Origin: JAVBTR01 sp031556065
GTDB taxonomy: Bacteria; Bacillota; Clostridia; Christensenellales; Aristaeellaceae
Direction: 5' to 3'
Length of the DNA stretch: 27,606 bases
Assembly: GCA_031556065.1 (NCBI GenBank)
Contig: JAVBTR010000031.1
Coordinates: 1-27,606 of the forward strand
Shown: piece by piece, positions 7,725 through 15,556 of the stretch
Numbering within the stretch: position 1 is the stretch's first letter
Layout: every line of letters begins with the position of its first letter
Made by a program: the position numbers and the translations under genes
The notes under the pieces: model-generated
The model's database searches: none
Told to the model about the DNA's origin: nothing
What the model saw: only the letters and a program-made list of their open reading frames with translations

Positions 7725-8741
7725 TTAATTAAATCCAAAAAATTTCTGGCTTATTTTGTATCCGCTAACCATAATCTTTCGGCCTAGCTTACCCGGCAGA
7801 TGGTTGCTTGCACCCAGCGGCCGTCTTCTTATCATGGCATAGTTATCCGGGGTGGTTTCTTTTAGGTACGCCCACAGGGCATCCCGCTTTTTAAGGTTTT
7901 CCTCTGTGCCGGATTTAACCAGCAGAACAGATGAAACCGTTGTTACGATTTCTAGATAGTTGCGCATATATTGGCGCTTGCGTTTATCTAAAACCGATGA
8001 AAGATCAATGGTTTGCGCCATGAGCTTGTTGATTAACAGCTGCTGATCGATTCGGCGAATCATAACCTGTTCTTGAACCGATTGGTCTTCACGGCCAATG
8101 AAGTAATGGTATAAATCCGCATTCAAATAATAGAGTTTTTCCACTTTTGCCATGGGGACATACACATATAGGTTATCCACATAAAAAGTATGCTTAGGCA
8201 GGGTTAAGCCGCAATCGCGCAGCAATTGTGTACGGTAAATGGCTGCATGCATGAGGATATATTGTCCCACCCGAAACCGGCCTACCTCCTGCCATGTAAT
8301 AAGTCGGTTTTCAGGTAAAGCGTTGCCGTAGCGAATAACACGCTTGTTTTTCACGCCCACCTTGTCGTACACATAATTGCATACCATCAAATCTGTTTGC
8401 TTAACTGGTTCTGTCATACCGGCAAGGGTTTCAAGCACTTTTAGGTATGCTTCTTCATCCACCCAATCGTCTGAATCCACTACTTTAAAATACATGCCTG
8501 TCGCTTGTTCAAGCCCTGCCATTACCGCATCTCCATGGCCGCCATTGGTCTTGTGAATCGCTTTGACGGTACTGGGATAGCGGCGGGCAAAGTCATCTGC
8601 AATGGCGGCGGTGTTATCCTTGGAGCCATCGTTGATGATGAGTATTTCTACCTGCTCGCCGCCTGGCAAAAGGGATTCCACCGCGTGATACAGATACCCC
8701 TCGGAGTTATAGCTGGGTATGACAATGCTTAATAATTTCAT
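7725..8741 (-). CDS. Glycosyltransferase family 2
   Basis: This 338-residue protein is a GT-A fold transferase that moves a sugar from a nucleotide or polyprenyl-phosphate donor. Seen: the N-terminal nucleotide-binding start (LLSIVIPSYNSEGYLYHAVE), INDGSKDNT (about residues 35-43), a GGHGDAVMAGLEQA segment and the metal-binding DSDDW (about 88-92). No membrane span is evident, so it is probably cytoplasmic or peripheral. The ATG lies 6 bases after the stop of the GtrA-like gene, with GAGG inside that gene's end as ribosome site, so the two are coupled. GtrA proteins and GT2 enzymes act together in lipid-linked sugar transfer to surface glycans in known systems; a surface-glycan role here is inference. 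The acceptor and donor are unknown. Confidence 0.88.
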   Translation of the reverse strand: MKLLSIVIPSYNSEGYLYHAVESLLPGGEQVEILIINDGSKDNTAAIADDFARRYPSTVKAIHKTNGGHGDAVMAGLEQATGMYFKVVDSDDWVDEEAYLKVLETLAGMTEPVKQTDLMVCNYVYDKVGVKNKRVIRYGNALPENRLITWQEVGRFRVGQYILMHAAIYRTQLLRDCGLTLPKHTFYVDNLYVYVPMAKVEKLYYLNADLYHYFIGREDQSVQEQVMIRRIDQQLLINKLMAQTIDLSSVLDKRKRQYMRNYLEIVTTVSSVLLVKSGTEENLKKRDALWAYLKETTPDNYAMIRRRPLGASNHLPGKLGRKIMVSGYKISQKFFGFN

Positions 8742-8747
8742 GCTTCA

Positions 8748-9314
8748 TTACGCCTCGGCTGTTTTTTTCTTGGCTTCGCCTTCAGGGAAGATAATCTTAT
8801 TAACGAAGAAGAAGATCACCATGGATACGCCGCCATTTAAAACCGTTGTACCGATGTTATATACGAAATCCGGCACGAATAATCCTGCTACTGCTACCCA
8901 AATACAGTTGATAGAGTTGACAATGCAGGTGATGATGCAAAACGCCAGCACATACCATGGAATCTGCTTGGATAGCTTACCGTGACTTCGGAAAACGAAA
9001 TTGCGCTGGATAGGAAAATTGATGATCTCGCCGATGACCATAGCCACCATGTAAGCGCATAGGTAAGGCAAGCCGCCATGAGCTACATCATAGCCGATGA
9101 TGTTCCACTGGAAGGTTTCTCCAAAGAGGGTCATGGGAATGCCCGGCCAGCCAAAATCCACCAGAGGCAGGCTGGTAAAAGCCCTAGGCAGAAATTGAAG
9201 CATGAGGTATTTGAAAAAGGTAATCACATTGCTGATGATCCAAAATAGACCACCCTCGCGAATCCACTTAGCGGCCTTTGGGTGCTTCGCTACGAAATTC
9301 TTAAAAAAGTTCAT
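8748..9314 (-). CDS. GtrA-like multi-span membrane protein
   Basis: The 188-residue protein has four hydrophobic segments (about residues 21-43, 78-98, 112-138 and 148-172) and the family-typical QRNFVFRS segment after the second span (about 103-110). GtrA family members are thought to move or present polyprenyl-linked sugars across the membrane. Its ATG overlaps the TGA of the upstream GH3 gene (ATGA), with AGGAGG 7 bases upstream inside the GH3 end, and the GT2 gene follows 6 bases after its stop. This tight GH3-GtrA-GT2 coupling is notable. The loop between the first two spans is longer than in many GtrA proteins. Confidence 0.75.
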   Translation of the reverse strand: MNFFKNFVAKHPKAAKWIREGGLFWIISNVITFFKYLMLQFLPRAFTSLPLVDFGWPGIPMTLFGETFQWNIIGYDVAHGGLPYLCAYMVAMVIGEIINFPIQRNFVFRSHGKLSKQIPWYVLAFCIITCIVNSINCIWVAVAGLFVPDFVYNIGTTVLNGGVSMVIFFFVNKIIFPEGEAKKKTAEA

Positions 9315-11722
9315 TTGCTTTCCTCCTGAAGTTTTAGGTTGGGACGGCGGAAAAAGGCCTTAACCAACCGTCCAAAGCCCCTGAAGCCATGACCATTGGC
9401 CATGAACAAAATGGCCTCTGCCATTTCCATAGACACCATGCCGTTCATCATTTTTCCAATGCCGCGGAAGGGAATGTTGTAGATAAACAGCAGGTTCAAA
9501 TCCGGCTTGCCGTTGCGTATGCTCTTGTCCTTCATGCCGGTTAGGATACGGTATACCAATCGGGCGATGGGATTCTTGGCGTAAGCCAATTGGAGGACGG
9601 CATCGTTCAACTGCAGGGGTGCTTTTCTATTCCAGTTTTTCGCCGGGATGGGGCGGCCTAAGAGAGCCGCAAACTGGGCGTCGGGCACAGCATCAAGCAT
9701 GCATTTTGTATAGCAATCCAGCTCTTGGCCCTCGTAGGGGTTGGGAGCATTGGTGCCTGCGGCTGCCAGCTCGCCTGTCAGGCGAATATCCTGGGCGCTG
9801 GCGGCAATTAAGAGCTGATACGTTCCGCCCTCGATTTCCCATTGGTTGGTTTTCACATTGAAGTAGCGCAAGGCCTTATCATCCAAGGGGATAGAAACCC
9901 GCTTGGTTTCGCCTGGGTTCAATGGCACCTTCGTGAAGCCTTTGAGCTCCATCTTTGGCCGGAACACCTTGGCATTGGGAAGCCCCACATAAAGCTGCGC
10001 AATTTCTGCCCCAGCACAATTGCCGGTGTTAGTTAGATCGAAGCTCACCTTATCGTTTCCAACTTCCATGTTGGCGTATTCAAAGGTGGTATAGGAAAGC
10101 CCAAACCCAAAGGGGAACCTAACAGGTACGTTTGCTGTTTCGTAATAGCGGTAGCCTACATAAAGCCCTTCCCGGTATTCGCTTGTTTGTTCATTGCCGG
10201 GATAATACTTGCTGACGGGGTTTTTTTCATACAGCATAGGGAAGGATTCGCTCAGCTTGCCGCTGGGGTTTGCTTTGCCGGTAACCACCCGGAGCACCGC
10301 CCCAGCCACCGCCTGGCCCCCAAGGCCAGCCCACAAAAGTGCCTGGCACTGATCGATCCATGGCATTTCGATGGCAGCACCGGCAGTCATTACCACGATG
10401 ATGTGAGGGTTGGCCTTATGAAGCCGCTCCAATAGCTTGGTCTGGTTGTGGGGAATGCGCATATGTGCGCGCTCCATGCCCTCGGCTTCATAACCCTCGG
10501 TAAGGCCCAGATAAAGCAGCACCACCTCCGCATCCGCCGCCAGCTTTTCCGCCTGGAGGATCAGGGCTTCATCCGGCACATCCAGCCGCTTAAAACCCTG
10601 AGCAAAGCCGATGCCGTTGGGGAAATAAGTGGGAAGCAAGTCCAAAGCCCTGTCCTCTATAGCGGCATTGACCATGCTGCTGCCAGCGCCCTGATAACGG
10701 GTTTTTTGCACAAAATCTCCAATTACTGCCACCTTGGCGCTATGCTTCACAGGCAAGATGCCCCCCTGGTTTTTCAATAGCACCATGGATTCTTCTGCGG
10801 CTTTCATGGCGATCTGGTGGTTTTCTTCAGCAGAAACAGTCACGCTTCGCTGGCTCTGGCTGGTGGTCATAATCAAGTCCAGCAGCACATCCACCCGCGC
10901 ATTCACCGCATCTTCATCAATGCGGCCTTGCTTTACGGCGTCAATCAGCTGGCAGGCGCTGTCGTCCCCGGAGCCGGGCATTTCCAGGTCGCAGCCGACC
11001 CGCACGCCCTCTACATAATCGTTTCCGCCGCCCCAGTCGGTTATCATGGCCCCGTCAAAACCCCAGTCCTTGCGAAGTATCTCATCAACTAAATGCTTGT
11101 TTTCATTGGCGTAGACACCATTGACCAGGTTGTAACTTGACATAATGGTTTGGGCCTTGCCTTCTTTAACGGCGATCTCGAAGTTGGTCAGGTACAGTTC
11201 ACGAAGGGTTCTTTCGTCCAAAACGGAATCGCTGGACATGCGGTGCCCTTCTTGGCTGTTCACAGCATAATGCTTAGGGCAGGCCGCCACACCATTTTCT
11301 TGCACACCTCTGACAAAGGCTGCTGCCAGCTTGCCGGACAAATATGGATCCTCGGAATAATACTCGAAGTTGCGGCCGCAAAGGGGGCTGCGCTTGGTGT
11401 TGAGCCCTGGCCCCAATAGCACCTGCACCTTCTGGGCCGCAGCCTCCTGGCCAATAACCCCGCCCACCCTTTGGGCCAATTCTTCGTTCCAGCTATTGGC
11501 TACCGCCGAAGAAGAGGGCATGCAGGTGGCCTTGGTGGAGGCGTTCAGCCCCAGATGGTCCCCCTCCCCTGCTTGCCTTCGCAAGCCGCTGGGACCATCC
11601 GCTAATGCGATCGCGGGAATCTCCAGCCGCTTGATAGCCCTCGTGTGCCATACATCTTTGCCGGATAGGATGGCGCATTTTTCTTCCAGTGTCATTTTCG
11701 AAATGATGTCCAGATGCTTCAT
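9311..11722 (-). CDS. Cytoplasmic GH3 beta-glycosidase, normal domain order
   Basis: The start is set at ATG 11720-11722, preceded by GAGGTG; a TTG 15 codons upstream keeps the frame open but has no ribosome site. The 803-residue enzyme lacks a signal peptide. Domains in order: GH3 barrel (about 1-235), the alpha/beta sandwich (about 310-500), a fibronectin-like domain (about 545-650) and a C-terminal region (about 660-803) seen in clostridial GH3 enzymes. Catalytic features: ADGPSG (41-46), CPKHY with the Lys-His pair (150-151), the nucleophile Asp229 in MITDWGG, and the acid/base-type loop EGYEAEGMER (409-418). It should hydrolyse beta-glucosides or similar oligosaccharides inside the cell; exact specificity cannot be read. 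It overlaps the GtrA-like gene by 4 bases. Confidence 0.92.
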   Translation of the reverse strand: MKHLDIISKMTLEEKCAILSGKDVWHTRAIKRLEIPAIALADGPSGLRRQAGEGDHLGLNASTKATCMPSSSAVANSWNEELAQRVGGVIGQEAAAQKVQVLLGPGLNTKRSPLCGRNFEYYSEDPYLSGKLAAAFVRGVQENGVAACPKHYAVNSQEGHRMSSDSVLDERTLRELYLTNFEIAVKEGKAQTIMSSYNLVNGVYANENKHLVDEILRKDWGFDGAMITDWGGGNDYVEGVRVGCDLEMPGSGDDSACQLIDAVKQGRIDEDAVNARVDVLLDLIMTTSQSQRSVTVSAEENHQIAMKAAEESMVLLKNQGGILPVKHSAKVAVIGDFVQKTRYQGAGSSMVNAAIEDRALDLLPTYFPNGIGFAQGFKRLDVPDEALILQAEKLAADAEVVLLYLGLTEGYEAEGMERAHMRIPHNQTKLLERLHKANPHIIVVMTAGAAIEMPWIDQCQALLWAGLGGQAVAGAVLRVVTGKANPSGKLSESFPMLYEKNPVSKYYPGNEQTSEYREGLYVGYRYYETANVPVRFPFGFGLSYTTFEYANMEVGNDKVSFDLTNTGNCAGAEIAQLYVGLPNAKVFRPKMELKGFTKVPLNPGETKRVSIPLDDKALRYFNVKTNQWEIEGGTYQLLIAASAQDIRLTGELAAAGTNAPNPYEGQELDCYTKCMLDAVPDAQFAALLGRPIPAKNWNRKAPLQLNDAVLQLAYAKNPIARLVYRILTGMKDKSIRNGKPDLNLLFIYNIPFRGIGKMMNGMVSMEMAEAILFMANGHGFRGFGRLVKAFFRRPNLKLQEESK

Positions 11723-11750
11723 TTGCTTCACCTCAATAAAATAAAGAGAA

Positions 11751-11786
11751 GCTGCCTCGCTGCCCAAATATGAACCTCGAGACAGC
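11751..11786 (-). terminator. Intercistronic stem-loop with T-rich tail
   Basis: GCTGCCTCG (11751-11759) and CGAGACAGC (11778-11786) pair with one mismatch. Read on the minus strand the stem is followed by TTCTCTTTATTTTATT. It lies between the membrane GH3 gene and the cytoplasmic GH3 gene and may terminate part of the transcripts or separate two transcription units. Confidence 0.5.
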
Positions 11787-11816
11787 CCCTCATGCCGTTA
11801 AGCCTTAAAAACCTGT

Positions 11817-14780
11817 TCAGGCATTTAGCTTTGTTTTTTTCTGGATCGGTTTAGGATTGTTTTTCGTGGCCAGAACAATGCCCATGCCCCAAAGTATCAA
11901 AACCGCTGCCAGGCCCATATCGATATACATAAGCCATTCTTGCCAGATGGGCTTTTCATACCCTTGAATGGCAATGCTCATGGCGTTTGAGTTAGCCACG
12001 GTATAAAGAATGTTCTTGGTAGCCTTGCGCAAAAGGGTGATCTGGGTGGCATCGTCCTCTTTGCTAAAGCTCTTGGTGTCCTGGGTAAGGAACAGATCGC
12101 CGCCTGCACGAATCATTTCATCTACGTGGGTATAGGTGTTCAGGCTGTAGTCTGTGATCACCATGCCCTGGAAGCCCCATTCATCCCGCAAAACCTTTGT
12201 CAAAAGCGGATAGCTGCCCCCAGCCCAGATCATGCCAATGCGGTTGAAGGAGGACATCATGCCGCCTGCGCCGCCTTCTTTAACGGCGATCTCAAAGGGC
12301 TTTAGGTATATTTCACGCATGGCTTGCTCGTTTGCCCAGACCAGGATACCATTGTATTCGCGGTCCGTTTCCTGATCGTTGATAGCGAAGTGCTTCACAT
12401 AGCAGTAAATGCCCTTTTCCTTTGCGCCCTTTATCACCTGGGCAGCAAACTTGCCTGAAAGCAGCCCATCCTCGCTGTAATATTCCCAGTTGCGGCCCGC
12501 GAAGGGCGAACGGTGAATATTAACTGCCGGTGAATACCAGCCAGAATAGGGCACGCCGGATTTTTCATTGCCAACCAGGCCCTCATCCCCAACGATCTGG
12601 CCCATTTGAAGCGCCAGCTCCATGTTCCAGGTAGAGCCCATGACGCTTTCCGCCTGGTACATGCAGGTACCGTAAATATCCGCCTCGGAAATAAAGCTGG
12701 TAAAGCCGGAGGGGCCGTCCGCGTCGATGGTCATGGGCTTATCCACCACACCGTCCACGCCGGAAACCGCATTGGTGCGGAACGCGCCAAAGCCTACAAG
12801 GCTCTTCATTTCGTCCAGGCTGATCTGATCCAGCAGCTTTTCCCACCGAGGATCCTCAAAGGAAGCCTGACCTACCAGGGTGCCGCTTTCGTCGGTAAGC
12901 ATATCTCTGAGGGAAATGCTATTGTTAACAGGGGTAGTAGAAGGCGCAGAGGCCGTTACCTCCCAAGGCATCCCTTTATCGGAGGCGGTATACTTGCGCT
13001 TTTTGGAGTCATCCAGCTGGGTTTTAAGCGCCTCCGTCAAAGTGCGCTGTTCATCCGCTAGGTAACTCTTTGGCAGGGTGCCTGCAAAATCCTTGCGAGA
13101 TACGTAGGATTGATAGGTATCCGTGCCATAGATACCGGCGCTCACATCGTCAAACCGGTTTTCCACCAGCACGTCCTCCCCCTGGGCATTTGCTTCGGTT
13201 GCCAGCTGCACCGCTGCCGAAAGGGTATAAGTGGCCGCTGCTTTGTGGGTGTGGGCATCGCTGGCCACAAGCAGGCTATAGCTGCCCGCATCCAGTTCAT
13301 AGCCCGCGAAGCCGTTTTGGTTCGCGTCCGCATAGTCATAGGATTTCATGTCTTGGACGGCCAGGCTCAATTGAATCTCCTGGGATTCGCCGGGAGCAAG
13401 CAGCTTGGTCTTTACAAAATCGCCAAGGACCACATAGGGCTTTTCAATGGCATTGCCCTCATAATCATAAGGGGCGCTGTAATAGAGCTGCACCACGTCC
13501 TTGCCAGCGAAGGTACCTGTGTTTTTAACAGTTACCGTCACATCCAGCGTATCTTTTTCGGTGATAGCGCTGCCATCCGCCTTTGAAAAGCGTATATCCC
13601 AATCAAAGGTGGTGTAGCTAAGCCCGTAACCAAAGGGATAAGAAACGTTTTGCGCATACCAATCCCCGTTTCCGGCCTTGGCTTCTTCAAAATCCCTTGT
13701 TTCGTAGTAGCGGTAACCGATATAGATGCCTTCCTCGTAATTGACAAAGGCATAATCTGTTTTTTCGCCGTTATAAAGGTAGCGGTTGCCGAATTCGCTG
13801 CCATAAACGCCAGAGTTATACCAGGTGGGATCCTTGGTGAAATCCACCGCCCAGGTATCCACGGTATGGCCGGAGGGGGTGGCTTGGCCCGAAAGCACTT
13901 GGCCCAGTGCCATAACGCCTGTGGAACCGGGGAAGCCCATCCAAAGCACGGCATCAATGTCTGCATCCTGTTTAAGCGCATCAATCTCCATGGTGGAGCC
14001 TACATTCAGCACCACGATCACCCGTTTAAAGTTTTCCTTTACGTGGTTAAGCAGTGCCTTTTCATTGGCATCCAGCTGAAGGTAGTGGCTGGTTACTGAT
14101 TCGGCGCCGTTTACAGCATTGGCCAGAGTGAAATCCGTAGCCATGCTCCGGGGCAAATCAAAACCCTCGCCGCCAATACGGGAAATAACCACAATGGCCG
14201 CATCGCTGTAATCAGCATAGCTGCCCGTCACAGCGCTGCCATAGGCAGTGGCGGCTGTTTCACCCGTAGCAAAGCCGGAAAGGCGCTGGCCGGAGGTCAT
14301 GGCCGGATTATCTGGCCTGCCGCTGCCGGATTGGTTATTGTTGTCATAAAAGCTTTTCAGGGTGGGGTTGTATGCGATGCCCGCCGCTTCCAGGCTTTCA
14401 TAAATGGTTTTCACAGAAGAAGAGGAATTGCCCGCGGAGCCGGAGCCGGAATACACCAGGTCCACCGAATTTTTGCCAAAAACGCTGACCTTGGCAGCTC
14501 CGGTGAGCGGCAAGGCTGCGCCTTCGTTTTTTAGCAGCGTAATGCCCTCTTTTTCCACTTCAATAACAAAATTTTCCGCTGCGGCCAGCACATCTGTCTT
14601 GGTTTGATCGTTCTGCCTTTCAGAAACGATAGGCCGTTCGCCGCCGAACACCAGGTTCAGGGAGTTGGTCACGATGGGCACCTTGACCAATACGATATTG
14701 ATTGCAATGGCCAACACAAGCACGATGGCAGTGACAATCGCCCAGACCTTCGTACCCTTATGATTCATTAAAAATTTCAT
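11817..14780 (-). CDS. Membrane-anchored GH3 glycosidase with permuted domain order
   Basis: A 987-residue protein with the GH3 domains in swapped order. From the N-terminus: a membrane span (about residues 13-34), the alpha/beta domain (about 70-310), a fibronectin-like domain (about 380-520), then the GH3 barrel (about 640-900), then a second membrane span (952-971) and a basic tail. The catalytic part should face outward with both ends inside. Seen: the acid/base-type motif RIGGEGFDLP (201-210), HYLQLD (232-237), DADGPSG (686-692), YVKHF (794-798) and the nucleophile Asp877 in MVITDYS. This permuted arrangement is known from Butyrivibrio and Ruminococcus beta-glucosidases. Start ATG follows an AGGTG site. 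The catalytic residues look complete, so it is probably active on the cell surface. The substrate is unknown. Confidence 0.9.
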   Translation of the reverse strand: MKFLMNHKGTKVWAIVTAIVLVLAIAINIVLVKVPIVTNSLNLVFGGERPIVSERQNDQTKTDVLAAAENFVIEVEKEGITLLKNEGAALPLTGAAKVSVFGKNSVDLVYSGSGSAGNSSSSVKTIYESLEAAGIAYNPTLKSFYDNNNQSGSGRPDNPAMTSGQRLSGFATGETAATAYGSAVTGSYADYSDAAIVVISRIGGEGFDLPRSMATDFTLANAVNGAESVTSHYLQLDANEKALLNHVKENFKRVIVVLNVGSTMEIDALKQDADIDAVLWMGFPGSTGVMALGQVLSGQATPSGHTVDTWAVDFTKDPTWYNSGVYGSEFGNRYLYNGEKTDYAFVNYEEGIYIGYRYYETRDFEEAKAGNGDWYAQNVSYPFGYGLSYTTFDWDIRFSKADGSAITEKDTLDVTVTVKNTGTFAGKDVVQLYYSAPYDYEGNAIEKPYVVLGDFVKTKLLAPGESQEIQLSLAVQDMKSYDYADANQNGFAGYELDAGSYSLLVASDAHTHKAAATYTLSAAVQLATEANAQGEDVLVENRFDDVSAGIYGTDTYQSYVSRKDFAGTLPKSYLADEQRTLTEALKTQLDDSKKRKYTASDKGMPWEVTASAPSTTPVNNSISLRDMLTDESGTLVGQASFEDPRWEKLLDQISLDEMKSLVGFGAFRTNAVSGVDGVVDKPMTIDADGPSGFTSFISEADIYGTCMYQAESVMGSTWNMELALQMGQIVGDEGLVGNEKSGVPYSGWYSPAVNIHRSPFAGRNWEYYSEDGLLSGKFAAQVIKGAKEKGIYCYVKHFAINDQETDREYNGILVWANEQAMREIYLKPFEIAVKEGGAGGMMSSFNRIGMIWAGGSYPLLTKVLRDEWGFQGMVITDYSLNTYTHVDEMIRAGGDLFLTQDTKSFSKEDDATQITLLRKATKNILYTVANSNAMSIAIQGYEKPIWQEWLMYIDMGLAAVLILWGMGIVLATKNNPKPIQKKTKLNA

Positions 14781-14813
14781 TTTGTCACCTGCTTTAAGGA
14801 TTGTTAAAAGAAA

Positions 14814-14862
14814 GCACCGTTCGTACGCTTATGCGCCGCAGCGCTTCTGCTCCGAACGGTGC
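14814..14862 (-). terminator. Branched stem-loop with T-rich tail after the carbohydrate-binding gene
   Basis: GCACCGTTCG (14814-14823) and CGAACGGTGC (14853-14862) are perfect complements. The interior can form a second GCGC/GCGC stem. On the minus strand the structure is followed by TTTCTTTT and starts 8 bases after the stop of the upstream gene. It looks like a Rho-independent terminator that limits read-through to the membrane GH3 gene. Confidence 0.7.
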
Positions 14863-14870
14863 ATCCTTAT

Positions 14871-15455
14871 TTATTCGATGTTTTCAGGGAACTCTTCCAT
14901 GGTCAGGGCTGCGTCCGTGATCAGGCGGATGCAGTCGATGGAAGGGGCGGAAGCCATGTTGCTGCGATAGGTGTTATCGCCAGCCACGAACACGATCAGG
15001 TTCTCGCCGCAGGCCAGCTCAATTTCGCCCAAGGTCTTCAGCTTAAAGTTTTGCTGGTCGGCCACATCGGTGCCGGGGGCGGTTTCAAACTCTTCGTATT
15101 CAAAGGCAACCCCATTAACAGTAATGACGAAGGAAACGGGGTTCCACTTCTGGGCACCCAAGACGTTGGTGCCAACCCGGATTTTCAATGTGGCGGTGGT
15201 TGCCTGGTCGGAAGTGATCTTAAAGGTAATGGGGCTGTTCACGCCCAGATTGCCCACATAGAATTCGTTGCTGGCATCTTTATATTCTACGGCCAGGCCA
15301 GCGCCTGTGGGAGAGCCGGAAACGCCCAGGCCTTCCAGCCCTTCAAGTTCCGTAAGCTCGGCTTCGAAGGTGTATTCAGTCGACTCCGCCAGGGCGGCGC
15401 CAGCCAGCGCCAGGCACAGGACCAGCGCTAGGAAAAGGCATGCAAACTTTTTCAT
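14871..15455 (-). CDS. Secreted stand-alone carbohydrate-binding-module-like protein
   Basis: The 194-residue product has a signal peptide (MKKFACLFLALVLCLALAGA, cleavage after ALA, before ESTE) and a single mature domain of about 170 residues. The domain starts with YTFEAELTELEG, runs through alternating beta-strands, and ends with a SAPSIDCIRLI segment; this pattern resembles CBM6/CBM35-type jelly-roll modules, in which an early Glu helps bind calcium or sugar. No catalytic domain is attached. A GAGGGG ribosome site lies 9 bases upstream of the ATG. It sits between two permuted GH3 genes, so it may hold the same glycan or present it to those enzymes. The family assignment rests on motif impression and is moderate; the ligand is unknown. 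Confidence 0.65.
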   Translation of the reverse strand: MKKFACLFLALVLCLALAGAALAESTEYTFEAELTELEGLEGLGVSGSPTGAGLAVEYKDASNEFYVGNLGVNSPITFKITSDQATTATLKIRVGTNVLGAQKWNPVSFVITVNGVAFEYEEFETAPGTDVADQQNFKLKTLGEIELACGENLIVFVAGDNTYRSNMASAPSIDCIRLITDAALTMEEFPENIE

Positions 15456-15506
15456 TGTAATGATCCCCTCACTTTATACAATGTTTTTCTTGAAAGAGGG
15501 AACCGC

Positions 15507-15533
15507 CCCGCTGCCTGCAAAAGAGGCCGCGGG
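15507..15533 (-). terminator. Stem-loop between secreted GH3 and binding-module genes
   Basis: CCCGC (15507-15511) pairs with GCGGG (15529-15533) and, after one mismatch, GCCT (15513-15516) pairs with AGGC (15524-15527) around a 7-base loop. There is no clean T tract on the minus strand, so an RNA-processing or stabilising role is as likely as termination. Confidence 0.4.
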
Positions 15534-15556
15534 ACGATTTCCAAACAGGCATGGGA

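Noticed and set aside
11723..11767. Upstream TTG start for the cytoplasmic GH3 gene
   Set aside because: The extension overlaps a terminator-like hairpin and lacks a ribosome site, while the ATG at 11722 has GAGGTG.
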